Counted from the stretch's first letter, positions 23,445-32,995 are shown. The stretch: 64,000 nucleotides of DNA from Faecalibacterium sp. An121 (GCF_002160915.1 NZ_NFLM01000005.1:1-64000), one strand, 5' to 3'. Notes: generated from the letters alone by a model not told the origin. A program made the numbers and translations.

Positions 23445-23538
23445 AAGCCCGCTGCGACGGGCGCAGCAAAAGCAGGGAACCGCAACCACCAGGGGGAAAG
23501 AATTTCTGACCTGCGCAGCAGGCAGAAATGGGTTCCCC

Positions 23539-23898
23539 CTAAAGCGTGTCGTTTTTCGACACGCTCGTCCGCGTGCCGCAAAAACAACGCGCGGCTTTTA
23601 TCCCTGCATCATCGCAGCGGCGGCTGTCGTGGGCGATGGCCACCTTTTTGGGCAGGCCGCTGGCGTTCAGGTAGTCGGCCAGGCCCTGGGTGGCGCGGCG
23701 GATGGTGTAAATGTTCATCCGGTTGGTGCCGGCGCCGATGACCCCGCGCAGGCCGCCGGTGCCAAAGGCCAGGTCACGGTAAAAGCGGTCGGTCACCCCG
23801 TCGGGGTCGCTGCGGACCGCCTCCAGTTCTGCGGTGAGGTCCGGGTCCTCCACTGCACGGGCCAGCCAGAGGTCGAGAGTGGACTGATACTGCATCAT
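23539..23898 (-). pseudogene. truncated phosphoglucomutase/phosphomannomutase N terminus
   Basis: From ATG at 23898 (AAAGGAG upstream) the frame encodes an alpha-D-phosphohexomutase N terminus, including AFGTGGLRGVIGAGTNRMN and TQGLADYL...KKVAIAHDSR. That reaches the strand just before the family variable region, about 93 residues in. After about 23620 the similarity ends in RCDDAGIKAARCFCG and enters repeat sequence. The missing part includes the active-site serine loop, so the gene is dead. In F. prausnitzii-type mannan loci a phosphomutase sits in this position. Confidence 0.85.
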
Positions 23899-23928
23899 GA
23901 TAGCTCCTTTCAACATGATCCTGTATAT

Positions 23929-25047
23929 TCATAAGGGAAAGCGCTGCTTTCCAGACGGCAGGATACTGCGCAGCCGTTCCGTCAGCACCTGGGCGGCCTG
24001 GCGGTGGCAGGCTGCGCCGGGGTGCTGGCGTGCGCCCATGGTGTCCGGCCCGGCGGCGGGCAGGGCAAGGTAGCACATCCGGCTGTCCCCGCACTCGGCG
24101 CGGGCGCGGTCCACAGCGGCGCGCAGCACCCGGCCCATCCGCCCCTCGCCCAGCATCCCGAACGCCCACACGATCCAGGCATCCGGATTGCGGGCCCGCA
24201 CCTTTTTCAGCGCGTCCACCGCGGCCTGTTCCAGCTCGGCCAGGTGTTCGGGGGTGGGACGCTGGGCGAAGGTCCTGCCGGTCACGGGGTCAGTCCAGGG
24301 CGGGTTGCCCATGGCGCCGTCATCGTTGGTGCCAAGGTTGAGGATCACCGCGTCGGCCTTCCAGCTGTCAAAGCGGTAGGGCTGCTGCGCCCCCAACGCC
24401 TCGTTGTGCGGTCCGGCCGCCAGCCCGCAGACGGTGTCGTAGTAATCCATCACCCGTCGGCGGGGGTCGTTGTCCCAGCTGGACAGCAGACCCCAGCCGC
24501 TCTGGCTCACGATCCGCCACTCAGCCTGGAGGGCGTCGGCGGTCATCCGGGCATAGTGGTTGACCGCGCTGAAGAACGGCGCGACCCAGTCCTCCTCACA
24601 GACTGCGCCGATGGCTCCCTCCCCGCTGGTGATGCTGTTGCCCACAAACTCCAGCCGGTATGCAGGCTCCGGCAGGGGCAAAAACGTGCCCTCCTCAAAG
24701 GCCAGGGCCTCGATCAGCAAAAAGTGATCCGGGTCGTCGTGCATGGCCTGCACGTCCTTCAGCACCCGGACGTGCTTGGGCACCCCGGGGGTCATGCCCC
24801 GGAACAGGGTGACGCGGCTGCGGCCCGCCTGCACCGGGAACCGGGCGATCCATGCGCCGTTCAGCTCCACGCTGATCCAGGGTTCATATAAGGTAAAGCC
24901 TGCATCCAGGCAAAGGGCCAGCTCACTGCCGGTGAACAGGCACTCGATGCCGCAGGCGGTGTAAAAACAAGGGACGGGACCCTGGCTCACCGGCTGGCGG
25001 CCAAGCAGCCGCACGGCGGGCAGGGAACGGATCGGTGCTGCCGTCAT
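23929..25047 (-). CDS. CE2-type SGNH carbohydrate esterase
   Basis: 372 residues. An N-terminal jelly-roll-like region (LCLDAGFTLYEPWISVELNG) precedes the SGNH domain. Block I is EFVGNSITSGEG (Ser in GNS), block III contains LNLGTNDDGAMG, and the C-terminal catalytic segment is GARQHPG with its His. The layout is that of CE2 acetyl-mannan/xylan esterases, acting on acetylated manno-oligosaccharides. No signal peptide, so it is intracellular. RBS GGAGG. It diverges from lacI, sharing the operator-rich intergenic region. Unlike its neighbours it looks complete. Confidence 0.85.
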   Translation of the reverse strand: MTAAPIRSLPAVRLLGRQPVSQGPVPCFYTACGIECLFTGSELALCLDAGFTLYEPWISVELNGAWIARFPVQAGRSRVTLFRGMTPGVPKHVRVLKDVQAMHDDPDHFLLIEALAFEEGTFLPLPEPAYRLEFVGNSITSGEGAIGAVCEEDWVAPFFSAVNHYARMTADALQAEWRIVSQSGWGLLSSWDNDPRRRVMDYYDTVCGLAAGPHNEALGAQQPYRFDSWKADAVILNLGTNDDGAMGNPPWTDPVTGRTFAQRPTPEHLAELEQAAVDALKKVRARNPDAWIVWAFGMLGEGRMGRVLRAAVDRARAECGDSRMCYLALPAAGPDTMGARQHPGAACHRQAAQVLTERLRSILPSGKQRFPL

Positions 25048-25094
25048 AGAAAGCCTCCATATTTACCTAAAAAATTAGAAAATTTACTTTGCAG

Positions 25095-25120
25095 CTATAG
25101 CTTATCACATTTAGCTTATC
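25095..25120 (-). promoter_or_regulatory. direct-repeat operator in the CE2 promoter
   Basis: AGCTTATC occurs at 25099-25106 and 25113-25120 with a 14-bp period, next to TTTAGCTTATC, and just downstream of a minus-strand TTGAAA box near 25126-25131. It shares its TTAGCTWA-like core with the sites upstream of the sugar-binding-protein gene, so it is probably bound by the adjacent LacI. Confidence 0.5.
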
Positions 25121-25174
25121 GTTTCAATAGTTTTTTCTTAAATTCAATCAAAACCCAAACAAATTTAACAGCCA

Positions 25175-25220
25175 TTGACGTTGCCGCCCAGTGCTGTTAT
25201 ACTTTACTTTAACTAATAAC
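25175..25220 (+). promoter_or_regulatory. lacI promoter with autoregulatory site
   Basis: TTGACG at 25175-25180 and TATACT at 25198-25203 (17-nt spacer). TTTAACTAATAA begins about 6 nt after the -10 box, similar to the operators of the mannan operon. Confidence 0.6.
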
Positions 25221-25305
25221 TTCCGTGGTATCTTTCCTGAGAGTCCGCAGAGGCTTTGGGTCGACCGTCCATTTTCAGGTGCAAACGACAGAAAAGAGGA
25301 ATCTT

Positions 25306-26301
25306 ATGGCAAAGCGAGTGCGCATGGCGGATATTGCAGAGAAGCTGGGCATCAGCATCGTATCCGTCAGCAAAGGGCTGGCCGGCAAAGACGGCGTCAG
25401 CGAGGAAATGCGCGAGAAGATCCTGGAGACAGCCAAGGAGATGGGCTATCTCCCGCCGGCCAAGTCCACGGCGGCGCAGCGCAGCATCAACATCGGCATC
25501 CTGGTGGCCGACCGCCACTTTGGGGACAATACCTTTTATGCCAATCTCTATCGCTCCCTGGTCAGCCACTGCAACCGGCTGAAATACCAGTGTATGCTGG
25601 AGATCGTCATGCCCCATGCGGAGGACGGCTGTGTCCTGCCGCTGATTTTGGCGGGCGGCAGCGTGGACGCGCTGGTATTCATGGGCGAGTTCCATCGCAG
25701 CTACCTTGCCGCCATGCTCAAAAACAATCTTCCCTTCGTCTTTTTGGACTTCTATGACGATGTCATTGCCGGCGACAGCGTCCAGAGCGACAACGTCAGC
25801 GGCAGCTTCCAGATCACCGAACACCTGCTCCAGTCCGGCTGTCGGAAGATCGCCTTTGTGGGCAGCGTGCGGGCCACAAGCTCGATCATGGACCGGTATC
25901 TGGGCTACTGCCGCGCCCTGCTGCAGGCCGGCATCGAACCGCGGGCCGACTGGCGGCTGGAGGACCGCGACGCCGACGGCAGCTGGATCCCCCTGTGTCT
26001 GCCCAAGGAGATGCCGGACGGCTTTGTGTGCAATTGCGACGAGGTAGCCTTCAACCTGGTGGAAAAGCTCAAAAAGGAGGGCTACCGCATCCCCGAGGAT
26101 ATCGCCGTGACCGGCTACGACGACCACCGCTTCTCCACCATCTGCACCCCCCAGCTGACCAGCTACCGGGTGGACGTGGACGGGATGGCCAACGCCGCCG
26201 TGACCCTGCTGGCCCGCAAACTGAACGGCAAGACCATCCCCGCGCCCATCACCCTGGTGCCCGGCACCATCGTATACCGGGACTCCACCCTGACTAAATA
26301 A
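25306..26301 (+). CDS. LacI-family transcriptional repressor of the mannan locus
   Basis: 331 residues. The N-terminal helix-turn-helix reads MAKRVRMADIAEKLGISIVSVSKGLAGKDGVSEEMREKI, followed by a periplasmic-binding-like effector domain (GILVADRHFGD..., VAVTGYDDHRFSTI near the C terminus). Ala/Val at the hinge replace the more usual VSRALN, but the fold is clear. Position between the divergent CE2 gene and the binding-protein operon, plus shared TTAGCTAA-type sites, suggest it represses both until manno-oligosaccharides are present. A terminator follows. Confidence 0.92.
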   Translation: MAKRVRMADIAEKLGISIVSVSKGLAGKDGVSEEMREKILETAKEMGYLPPAKSTAAQRSINIGILVADRHFGDNTFYANLYRSLVSHCNRLKYQCMLEIVMPHAEDGCVLPLILAGGSVDALVFMGEFHRSYLAAMLKNNLPFVFLDFYDDVIAGDSVQSDNVSGSFQITEHLLQSGCRKIAFVGSVRATSSIMDRYLGYCRALLQAGIEPRADWRLEDRDADGSWIPLCLPKEMPDGFVCNCDEVAFNLVEKLKKEGYRIPEDIAVTGYDDHRFSTICTPQLTSYRVDVDGMANAAVTLLARKLNGKTIPAPITLVPGTIVYRDSTLTK

Positions 26302-26325
26302 ATTAACTTTTCTTTTTCCATCCAT

Positions 26326-26357
26326 GCAGGCAAACATTTGGTTTGCCTGCTTTTTTT
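26326..26357 (+). terminator. terminator of lacI
   Basis: GCAGGCAAAC-ATTTG-GTTTGCCTGC followed by seven T. Confidence 0.95.
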
Positions 26358-26394
26358 GTGCGCCTCCTCCCTGGACGTTGCAGGATAACCAAAT

Positions 26395-26469
26395 TTTAGG
26401 CTAAATTATAGGTTATTGCGCCGAATTATTAGCTTATATATTGACTTTAAGTTAGCTAAATACTATACC
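26395..26469 (+). promoter_or_regulatory. mannan operon promoter with embedded LacI-type operators
   Basis: TTGACT (26441-26446) and TATACC (26464-26469) are 17 nt apart. The palindrome TTAGCTAA at 26452-26459 sits inside the spacer, so a bound repressor would occlude RNA polymerase. A second palindrome, TTTAGGCTAAA, lies at 26395-26405, about 55 bp upstream. This regulatory region appears intact although the genes behind it are damaged. Confidence 0.65.
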
Positions 26470-26572
26470 GAGCATGCAGACAGATCGGTGCGGGCAGCCG
26501 TCCGCACCCATCACCCGGGTGGAGGGAACACGCCCTTCATCCAGCTTTTCATCCAAAAAAGGAGGACACACC

Positions 26573-27820
26573 ATGCGAAAGATCAATCGTCGTAATTTCC
26601 TGAAGGCTGCAGGCGTCCTGTCGGCTGCAGTGGCCGGCAGTCTGCTGGCCGGCTGCGGTGGTTCGGACACCGGCGCAGGAGCTGCCGCCAGCGATCTGTC
26701 CGCCTACAACGAGCTGACCGTCGGCACCGACCACACCGACCTGATCCAGGACGGAACCTTCGACGGCTATGTGGCCGAGTTCCAGAAGCTGTACCCCAAC
26801 ATCACCATCGAGTACGAGGGGATCACCGACTACGCCGGCGACATGACCACCCGTCTGACCTCGCAGGAGTGGGGCGAAGTCTGCATGATCCCCACCACCA
26901 TTCCCCTGGCCGAGCTGTCGGATTACTTCTATCCCCTGTGCAATCTGAGCGGCATCCAGGAGGACTACAACTTCGCCGCCAACCGCGCCTTTGGCGGCAA
27001 GGTGTATGGCATCCCCTCCACCGGCAACGCCCAGGGCGTCATCTACAACAAGCGCGTCTTTGAGGAGGCCGGCATCACTTCCATCCCCAAGACTCCCACC
27101 GAGTTCCTGGACGCGCTGCAGAAGATCCGGGACTACGATCCCAGCATCGACCCCCTGTACACCAACTACGCGGCCGGCTGGACCATGAGCGCATGGGACG
27201 CCTACATCGGCGGCGGCGCCACCGGCGACCCCGACTGGATGGGCATCGTCATGCCCCAGACCGTGGACCCCTTCTCTCCCGGCGTGCCCACCGGCGACCC
27301 CGAGAGCGGTCCCTACGCCGTCTACAATATCCTGTATGAGGCCGTCAAGCGCGGCCTGACCGAGGCCGACCCCACCACCACCGACTGGGAGGGCAGCAAG
27401 ACCCGCATGAACAACGGCGAGATCGGTGTCATGGTGCTGGGCAGCTGGGCCATCGTGCAGGTGCAGGATGCCGGGCCCAACCCCGATGATATCGGCTACA
27501 TGCCTTTCCCCATCACCGTCAACGGCACCCAGTACGCCAGCGCCGGCTCGGACTACTGCTACGGCATCAACCTGTACTCCAGCGATGACAACAAGCTGGC
27601 CGCCATGCTGTACATCAAGTGGCTGACCGAGTCCAGCAACTTCGCCTACGACCAGGGCGGCGTGCCCGTGCTCAAGAGCTAGGAGTACCCCGACACCCTG
27701 GCCGCCTTCGACGGCATTCAGCTGCTGGAGGACACCACCGCGCCCGACGAGATCGCAGACCTGGCCACCAACGTCCAGCAGGAGGCTGAGCTGATGCTCA
27801 ACGCCGACCAGACCCACGTG
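26573..27820 (+). pseudogene. manno-oligosaccharide-binding lipoprotein, broken
   Basis: The frame opens with a twin-arginine-like/lipoprotein signal (MRKINRRNFLKAAGV...LLAGCGG) and an ABC-type extracellular binding-protein domain (VGTDHTDLIQDGTFDGYVAEF, GNAQGVIYNKRVFEEAGI). An in-frame TAG at 27680-27682 stops it after 369 codons. The same frame continues with plausible family sequence (EYPDTLAAFDGIQLLEDTTAP...ADQTHV) until about 27820, where it abuts permease sequence in another frame. About 35-40 C-terminal residues appear lost. In intact mannan loci this protein captures imported mannooligosaccharides. Confidence 0.85.
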
Positions 27821-28317
27821 ATTTCGTGCTGGACACCCTGCTGAGCTGGGTGGGCTTCAACGTCGATACCCTTCCCTACTGGCTGCGGGATGAATCCATC
27901 AACAACATCGTCCTGGTGGCCTGCTCGCTGTGGAAATACATGGGCCAGAACATCGTCATGTTCATCGGCGCCATCGCATCGGTGGACCCCACCCTCTACG
28001 AGGCCGCTGAGATCGACGGCGCCAACTCCTGGCACCGCTTCAAGGACATCATCCTGCCTTCCATCAGCACCATCGTGGTCCTGAACCTGATCATCTCGGT
28101 GTCGGGCGCCCTGTCCGCCTTCGAGATGCCCTACGTCGTCACAGGCGGCGGCTTCAACACCTCGACCTACTTTGTCATCATGGACAAGATCGCCCACACC
28201 GACCAGAAGGTCGGCCTGGCCTCGGCCATGGCTGTGGTGCTGCTGGCCCTGATCATCTTCCTGCTGTGCCAGGACCAGATCTACAGCGGCATGGCTGCCG
28301 GTGCAGTCAAGGGCTGA
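27821..28317 (+). pseudogene. MalF/MalG-type permease remnant, doubly deleted
   Basis: Starting at FVLDTLLSWVGFNVDTLPYW the sequence is the C-terminal half of a MalF-type sugar permease, including the EAA loop (EAAEIDGANSWHRFKDIILP). After LLALIIFLL it jumps in frame to QDQIYSGMAAGAVKG, the ending typical of the MalG partner. So the N-terminal half of MalF and nearly all of MalG are missing. The first start codon in this frame is the ATG at 27826. No functional importer can be made from this piece. Confidence 0.85.
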
Positions 28318-28422
28318 TCCTTCCGCATTTCCCATTTTTTCGTTATCTCCTTCATCGAAGCCCGGCCTCCTGCCCCGCAAGGAAGCGGGAGGCCGGCGCC
28401 GGGGAGGAGCTCAGGAGGCTTT

Positions 28423-29223
28423 ATGAGCAAAACCATTCTTTACTGCGATGCCCTGCCGGGCATCCCCTGGCAGGACAAGCCCGCCGGGACCGAACTGCCG
28501 TTGTGGCGCTACACCGACAACCCCGTCATCCGCCGCAACCCCCTGCCCGGCGTGGCCCGCATCTTCAACAGCGCGGTGGTCCCCTTTGAGGAGGGTTTCA
28601 TCGGCGTGTTCCGCGGCGAGCAGACCAACGGCATCCCCTTCATCTACCTGGGCCGCAGCGCCGACGGCATCCACTGGACGTTCGACCGGGACAAGATCCC
28701 CTTTGTGAACGAAAAGGGCGAGTCCTTCATGCCGCCCTATGCTTACGATCCCCGCCTGGTCAAGGTGGAGGATACCTACTACATCATCTGGTGCCAGGAT
28801 TTCTACGGCGCTTCCATCGGCATCGCCCGGACGCAGGACTTCAAGACCTTCACCCGTGTGGAAAACCCCTTCGTCCCCTTCAACCGCAACGCGGTGCTGT
28901 TCCCCCGCAAGATCAACGGGATGTTCACCCTGCTCAGCCGCCCCTCCGACTCGGGCCATACCCCCTTCGGCGACATCTTCCTCAGCCAGAGCCCGGACAT
29001 GGAGTTCTGGGGCCGCCACCGCCATGTGATGGGCAAAAGCGGCAACTGGTGGGAGAACCTGAAGATCGGCGGCGGCGCCGCCCCCATCGAGACCAGCGAC
29101 GGCTGGCTGCTGTTCTACCACGGCGTCACCGGCACCTGCAACGGCTATGTCTACTCCATCGGCGGCGCCATCCTGGACCGCGACGAGACCAGCTGCGCAG
29201 ACCGCGAACTGGGACTGCGCTGA
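28423..29223 (+). pseudogene. GH130 mannoside phosphorylase, C-terminally deleted
   Basis: 266 residues beside the usual 330-340. The five-bladed propeller signatures are good: NPVIRRNPLPGVARIFNSAV, YDPRLVKVEDTYYIIWCQD, LKIGGGAAPIETSDGWLLFYHG and YSIGGAILDRDE. After AILDRDE the normal last blade is replaced by TSCADRELGLR and a stop. GH130 enzymes phosphorolyse beta-1,4-mannosides. Loss of the closing blade makes activity unlikely. RBS is AGGAGG, and the first blade is complete. Confidence 0.8.
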
Positions 29224-29295
29224 ATACGACAGCCCGGCGCCCGCTCCGGCTTTTGCCCGGGGCAGGCGCCTGTGTGAAAAAGGAGGGTTTTCTTC

Positions 29296-30012
29296 ATGCC
29301 ACGCATCAAGCAGGCGGCGCAGGAGATGCTGAACGACGTCATCCTGCCCTTCTGGATGTCCCTCAAAGACCCGGTCCACGGCGGCTTTTACGGCCTGGTG
29401 GACTTTGACCTCCGGGTGGACAAGACCGCCGAAAAGGGCTGCATCCTCAACAGCCGCATCCTGGACATCTACGCCACCAGGGTCTATTCCCCCGCGCTGC
29501 ACCGGCAGCTGGTCTTTTTTGACCAGTACTACCAGTCCATCATCGACCTATACAGCTACGGCCACGACATCGAGTCCAGCTGGCTGATCGACTGGGGCTG
29601 CGCCCTGCTGGGCGACGAGGCGCTGACCGCCCGGATCGCGGCCATCGACTCGGACCTGGCCCGCAGCGTGTACCGGCACGCCTACCGCGGCTCCTCCCTT
29701 CTCAACGAGTGTGAGCGCGGGGTGGACGACACCACCCGCGTCTGGTGGGTGCAGGCCGAGGCCGTGCTGGGTTTTGTAAACGAATACGAAAAATCCGGCG
29801 GGCAGGAATATGCCGCCGCTGCCGCCCAGATCTGGCACTACATCACCGACAAGCTGGTGGACAAGCGCCCCGGCGGCGAGTGGTTCTGGTCGGTGGATGA
29901 AAGCAGCCAGCCGGCCAGCCGCCAGCCCATTGTGGAACCGTGGAAATGCCCCTACCACAACGGGCGTATGTGTATGGAACTGATCAGGAGGGACCCCCAT
30001 GTCGAAGTCTGA
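29296..30012 (+). pseudogene. cellobiose/mannobiose 2-epimerase with large in-frame internal deletion
   Basis: 238 residues, against about 400 in AGE-family epimerases. The start (MPRIKQAAQEMLNDVILPFW, DPVHGGFYG) and end ([36 protein letters not shown]) are both normal. At LNSRIL-DIYATRV the sequence skips roughly 150 residues, including several helices and catalytic histidines of the (alpha/alpha)6 barrel. SYGHDIESSWL remains. The epimerase would convert mannobiose to mannosyl-glucose for the GH130 enzymes. It overlaps the next frame by 14 nt. Confidence 0.82.
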
Positions 30013-31573
30013 GCTGCACCCCGAATACCTGCGCCAGAAGGCCCTGCAAGAGGCGCTTCTGGCCCGCAAGAACCACAAGTCCGACTGGTACAACGGCATC
30101 TACGACCGGTGGGAACATCCGGTCCTCACCCGCGAGCACATCCCCCTGGAGTGGCGGTTCGACCTTGACCCCGCCGCAAACCCCTATTTTATGGAGCGGC
30201 TGGGCGTGAACGCGGTGTTCAACGCCGGCGCCATCGAGCTGGACGGCAAGTTCTATCTGGTGGCCCGGGTGGAGGGCAACGACCGCAAGAGCTTCTTTGC
30301 GGTGGCCGAGAGCAGCAGCCCGGTGGACGGCTTCCGCTTCTGGGATAAGCCCATCGAGCTGCCCGACACCTGTCCCGAGGAGACCAACGTCTACGATATG
30401 CGGCTGACCAAACACGAGGACGGCTGGATCTACGGCGTGTTCTGCTCCGAGAGCAAGGACACCTCCAACCCCGACCTGTCCGCCGCCGCGGGCCGGCAGG
30501 CGGACATCGACCTGTTCGTGCTGGACGACGGCTGGTTCAAGGGGCGCAGCGACACCACCTCCAGCCTGGGGGACTGGACCGCAGACCGGAACAAGCTGCC
30601 CGGCGGCCTGCCCGAGCTGTGCGCCAGACTGAACGATATGGACATGGAGCTGGGCCTCTGGGTCGAGCCGGAGGCAGTCAGCCCCGACAGCGACCTGTAC
30701 CGGGCCCATCCGGACTGGGCCCTCGCGGTTCCGGGACGCCGGCCTGTCCAGATCCGCCATCAGTACACCCTGGACCTCAGCCGCCCGGATGTGGTGGACG
30801 GCATCTGGCAGCAGCTGGAGCAGGTGCTGCGCAGCTGTCCCATCCGGTATCTGAAATGGGACATGAACCGCGCCCTGGCCGATGTTTACAGCACGGCCCT
30901 GCCGGCTGCACGTCAGGGGGAAGTCTACCACCGCTATGTGCTGGGTCTGTACGAGCTGCAGCGGCGTCTGGCCGAGACCTTCCCCGACCTGCTGCTGGAA
31001 AACTGCGCCGGCGGCGGCGCCCGCTTTGACTGCGGTATGCTATACTACAGCCCCCAGATCTGGTGCAGCGACAACACCGACGCCCGGGCCCGGCTGACCA
31101 TCCAATACGGCACCAGCCTGTTTTATCCCGGCTGTGTCGTGGGGGCCCACTTCTCGGCGGTGCCCAACCACTGCAGCGGCCATGTCTCCACCATCGAAGC
31201 GCGGATGGCCGCAGCCCTCTCGGGGACCTTCGGCTTTGAGCTGGACCTGACCGCCTGCACCCCGGAGGAGCTGGAAGCCCTGCGCCCCTATGTAGCCTGG
31301 TACCGGGAACATGGCGGGCTGGTGCGCAGCGGCGACCTCTACCGCCTGTGCCCGCCCGACCCCGGTTCCCTGGGCGCAGCCTGGATGATCGCCGCACCCG
31401 ACGGCAGCGAGGCCGCCGTCTTTGCGGTGGGGGATGTGCTGGGCGGCGCCCATGGGCCCGCCGGAACCAACAACCTGCCCCGTCTGCCCTTGCAGGGTCT
31501 GGACCCCGCGGCCGTCTACCAGTTCGAGGCTGAATGCGCCGCCTACCAGGCCAGCGTGGACGACTGGAACTAG
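29999..31573 (+). pseudogene. in-frame fusion: GH130 N-terminal part joined to GH36 alpha-galactosidase
   Basis: 524 codons. Residues 1 to about 158 are the first blades of a GH130 mannosylglucose phosphorylase ([37 protein letters not shown]-like). From about residue 165 the chain is the GH36 barrel: [55 protein letters not shown] (nucleophile) and [10 protein letters not shown] (acid/base). After [11 protein letters not shown] it runs in frame into SGNH-esterase sequence and ends at TAG 31571-31573. Each partner gene is missing half or more, so neither enzyme is expected to fold normally. Confidence 0.85.
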
Positions 31574-32207
31574 CGGATCGCCGCCCGCCGCGCCGCCGAC
31601 CCGGATGTGAGCTGGACCGTCCTGAACGCCGACTGCGGCCTGTATCCCTGGCCGCCGCCGGCCGGGCGCACCGGCTTCCAGCGGCCGGGCAACCTGTTTG
31701 AGAGTATGCTGCGCCGCATCTGCCCCTATGGCATCCGCGGCTTCTGGTACTACCAGGGCGAGCAGGACGAGGAGTGGCCCCGGGACTACCGGGCCGAGCT
31801 GACGCAGCTGGTCCGCTGCTGGCGGAACTGCTGGGGCGACTTTGAAGGGCCGGCGGCTCGCCCTGCTGGCGCTGGAGACGGTGTATGGCCAGCCGGTGGC
31901 GGGCCGTTCGCCCCAGCTGCTGAAGGCCCGGCGGGGTCCCGGCCCGGGACAGGTCCTGCTCCACTTTGCCCATGCCGCCGGCGGGATGCAGGTGCAGGGC
32001 GGCGGCGTACAGCTGGCTGGCGCCGACGGCATTTTTCGGGACGCCCGGGCCGTCCCGGACGGCCCCGACCGGATCCTGGCGGACTGCGGCGCCCTTCGAC
32101 ACCCCTGTGCCGTCCGCTACGCCTGGTACAATTACGGCCCCGCCGGCCTTTACGGCGGCACGGGCCTGCCCGCGGCGCCCTTCGGGCCCCAAACACTCAA
32201 CGATTGA
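31574..32207 (+). pseudogene. CE17/sialate-O-acetylesterase-like remnant with nonsense codon and frameshift
   Basis: Beyond the TAG the same frame continues RIAARRAADPDVSWTVLNAD, PYGIRGFWYYQGEQDEEWP (SGNH block with YQGE) and VRCWRNCWGD. Near 31845 it shifts +1 into LALLALETVYGQPVAGRSP... and VRYAWYNYGPAGLYGGTGLPAAPF, the usual C terminus of this family. CE17 mannan esterases remove 3-O-acetyls from mannose. Both nonsense and frameshift, and loss of the N-terminal half, make it inactive. Confidence 0.75.
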
Positions 32208-32248
32208 CCCGGGGCGCGTCCCCATACGCCCCGACGGGAAGGATTGCC

Positions 32249-32428
32249 ATGAAAAACAGACACCTGAACGATTCTCCCTTTTTCCGATTCATGAGTTTTG
32301 CCGGAGACGTGTTCCTGCTGCATCTGTGCTGGCTGCTGGGCTGTGTGCTTGTGATCACGGCCGGGGCGTCCACCACGGCGGCCTTCGCGCTGCGGCCCGC
32401 CTTTGCCCAACTGGAACAACAGCATTGA
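32249..32428 (+). pseudogene. DUF624 (YesL-like) membrane protein, N-terminal stub
   Basis: 59 residues: MKNRHLNDSPFFRFMSFAGDVFLLHLCWLLGC..., the first transmembrane helices of a DUF624 protein normally of about 200 residues. It ends abruptly at PAFAQLEQQH. These proteins accompany sugar ABC operons in Firmicutes; function is unclear. Confidence 0.7.
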
Positions 32429-32448
32429 ACGCTGGAGGATCTTGATCT

Positions 32449-32940
32449 ATGCAGCAAATCCACGCCATCAATTTCGCACCCTTCGCCCCCCGGGGGGCTT
32501 TTGCCGGCCCGGAAGCCGCCGGTGAACTGTGCCGGATGCAGGAGCTGACCGGGGCAGATACCATCATTTTCTGTCCCGGCGCGGTCCAGGCCGCCCCCTT
32601 TGTGGAGGAGATCGACTTCACCGGACGGCACACCACCTCCGACCAGGAGCTGCTCGCCATGACGCAGCTTGCCCACAGCCGGGGGATGCGTGTTTTCTGG
32701 AAGCCCACCGTCAACTGTCTGGACGGCACATGGCGGGCGCGCATCAGCTTTTTTGACCACGACGTCCCCTGCGAGACCAAATGGTCCGGCTGGTTTGCGT
32801 CCTACCAGGCATTCCAAATGCATTTTGCGGCCCTGGCCCAGAATGAAGGCATAGCGAACGCGCAGCCAATCTGCGCGGGCCCCTTGCGCCGGCAGGTGCG
32901 AGTACCAGCCTCCAGGCACAGCCCCTGCCGGGCGCCATAA
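32449..32940 (+). pseudogene. GH113-like beta-mannanase, N-terminal stub
   Basis: 163 codons. The first 134 resemble the N terminus of GH113/TIM-barrel mannanases (MQQIHAINFAPFAPRGAFAG, TGADTIIFCPGA, VFWKPTVNCLDGTWRA). From NEG onward (about 32850) the sequence becomes Arg/Pro-rich and unrelated (ANAQPICAGPLRRQVRV). The catalytic glutamates of the barrel C-terminal half are missing. It has GGAGG upstream and is followed by the operon terminator. Confidence 0.75.
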
Positions 32941-32944
32941 AATC

Positions 32945-32995
32945 GGGACGGCTGTCCGCCGCACACAAACGTGCAGCGGGCGGCCGTTCCTTTTT
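32945..32995 (+). terminator. terminator of the mannan operon
   Basis: A long stem pairs GGACGGCTGTCCGCCGCAC with GTGCAGCGGGCGGCCGTTCC (a few mismatches) around ACAAAC, followed by five T. Confidence 0.8.

Noticed and set aside
27680-31573. TAG recoded as an amino acid
   Set aside because: Only two TAGs interrupt genes, both within a locus with many other lesions, while TAG ends intact genes nearby.
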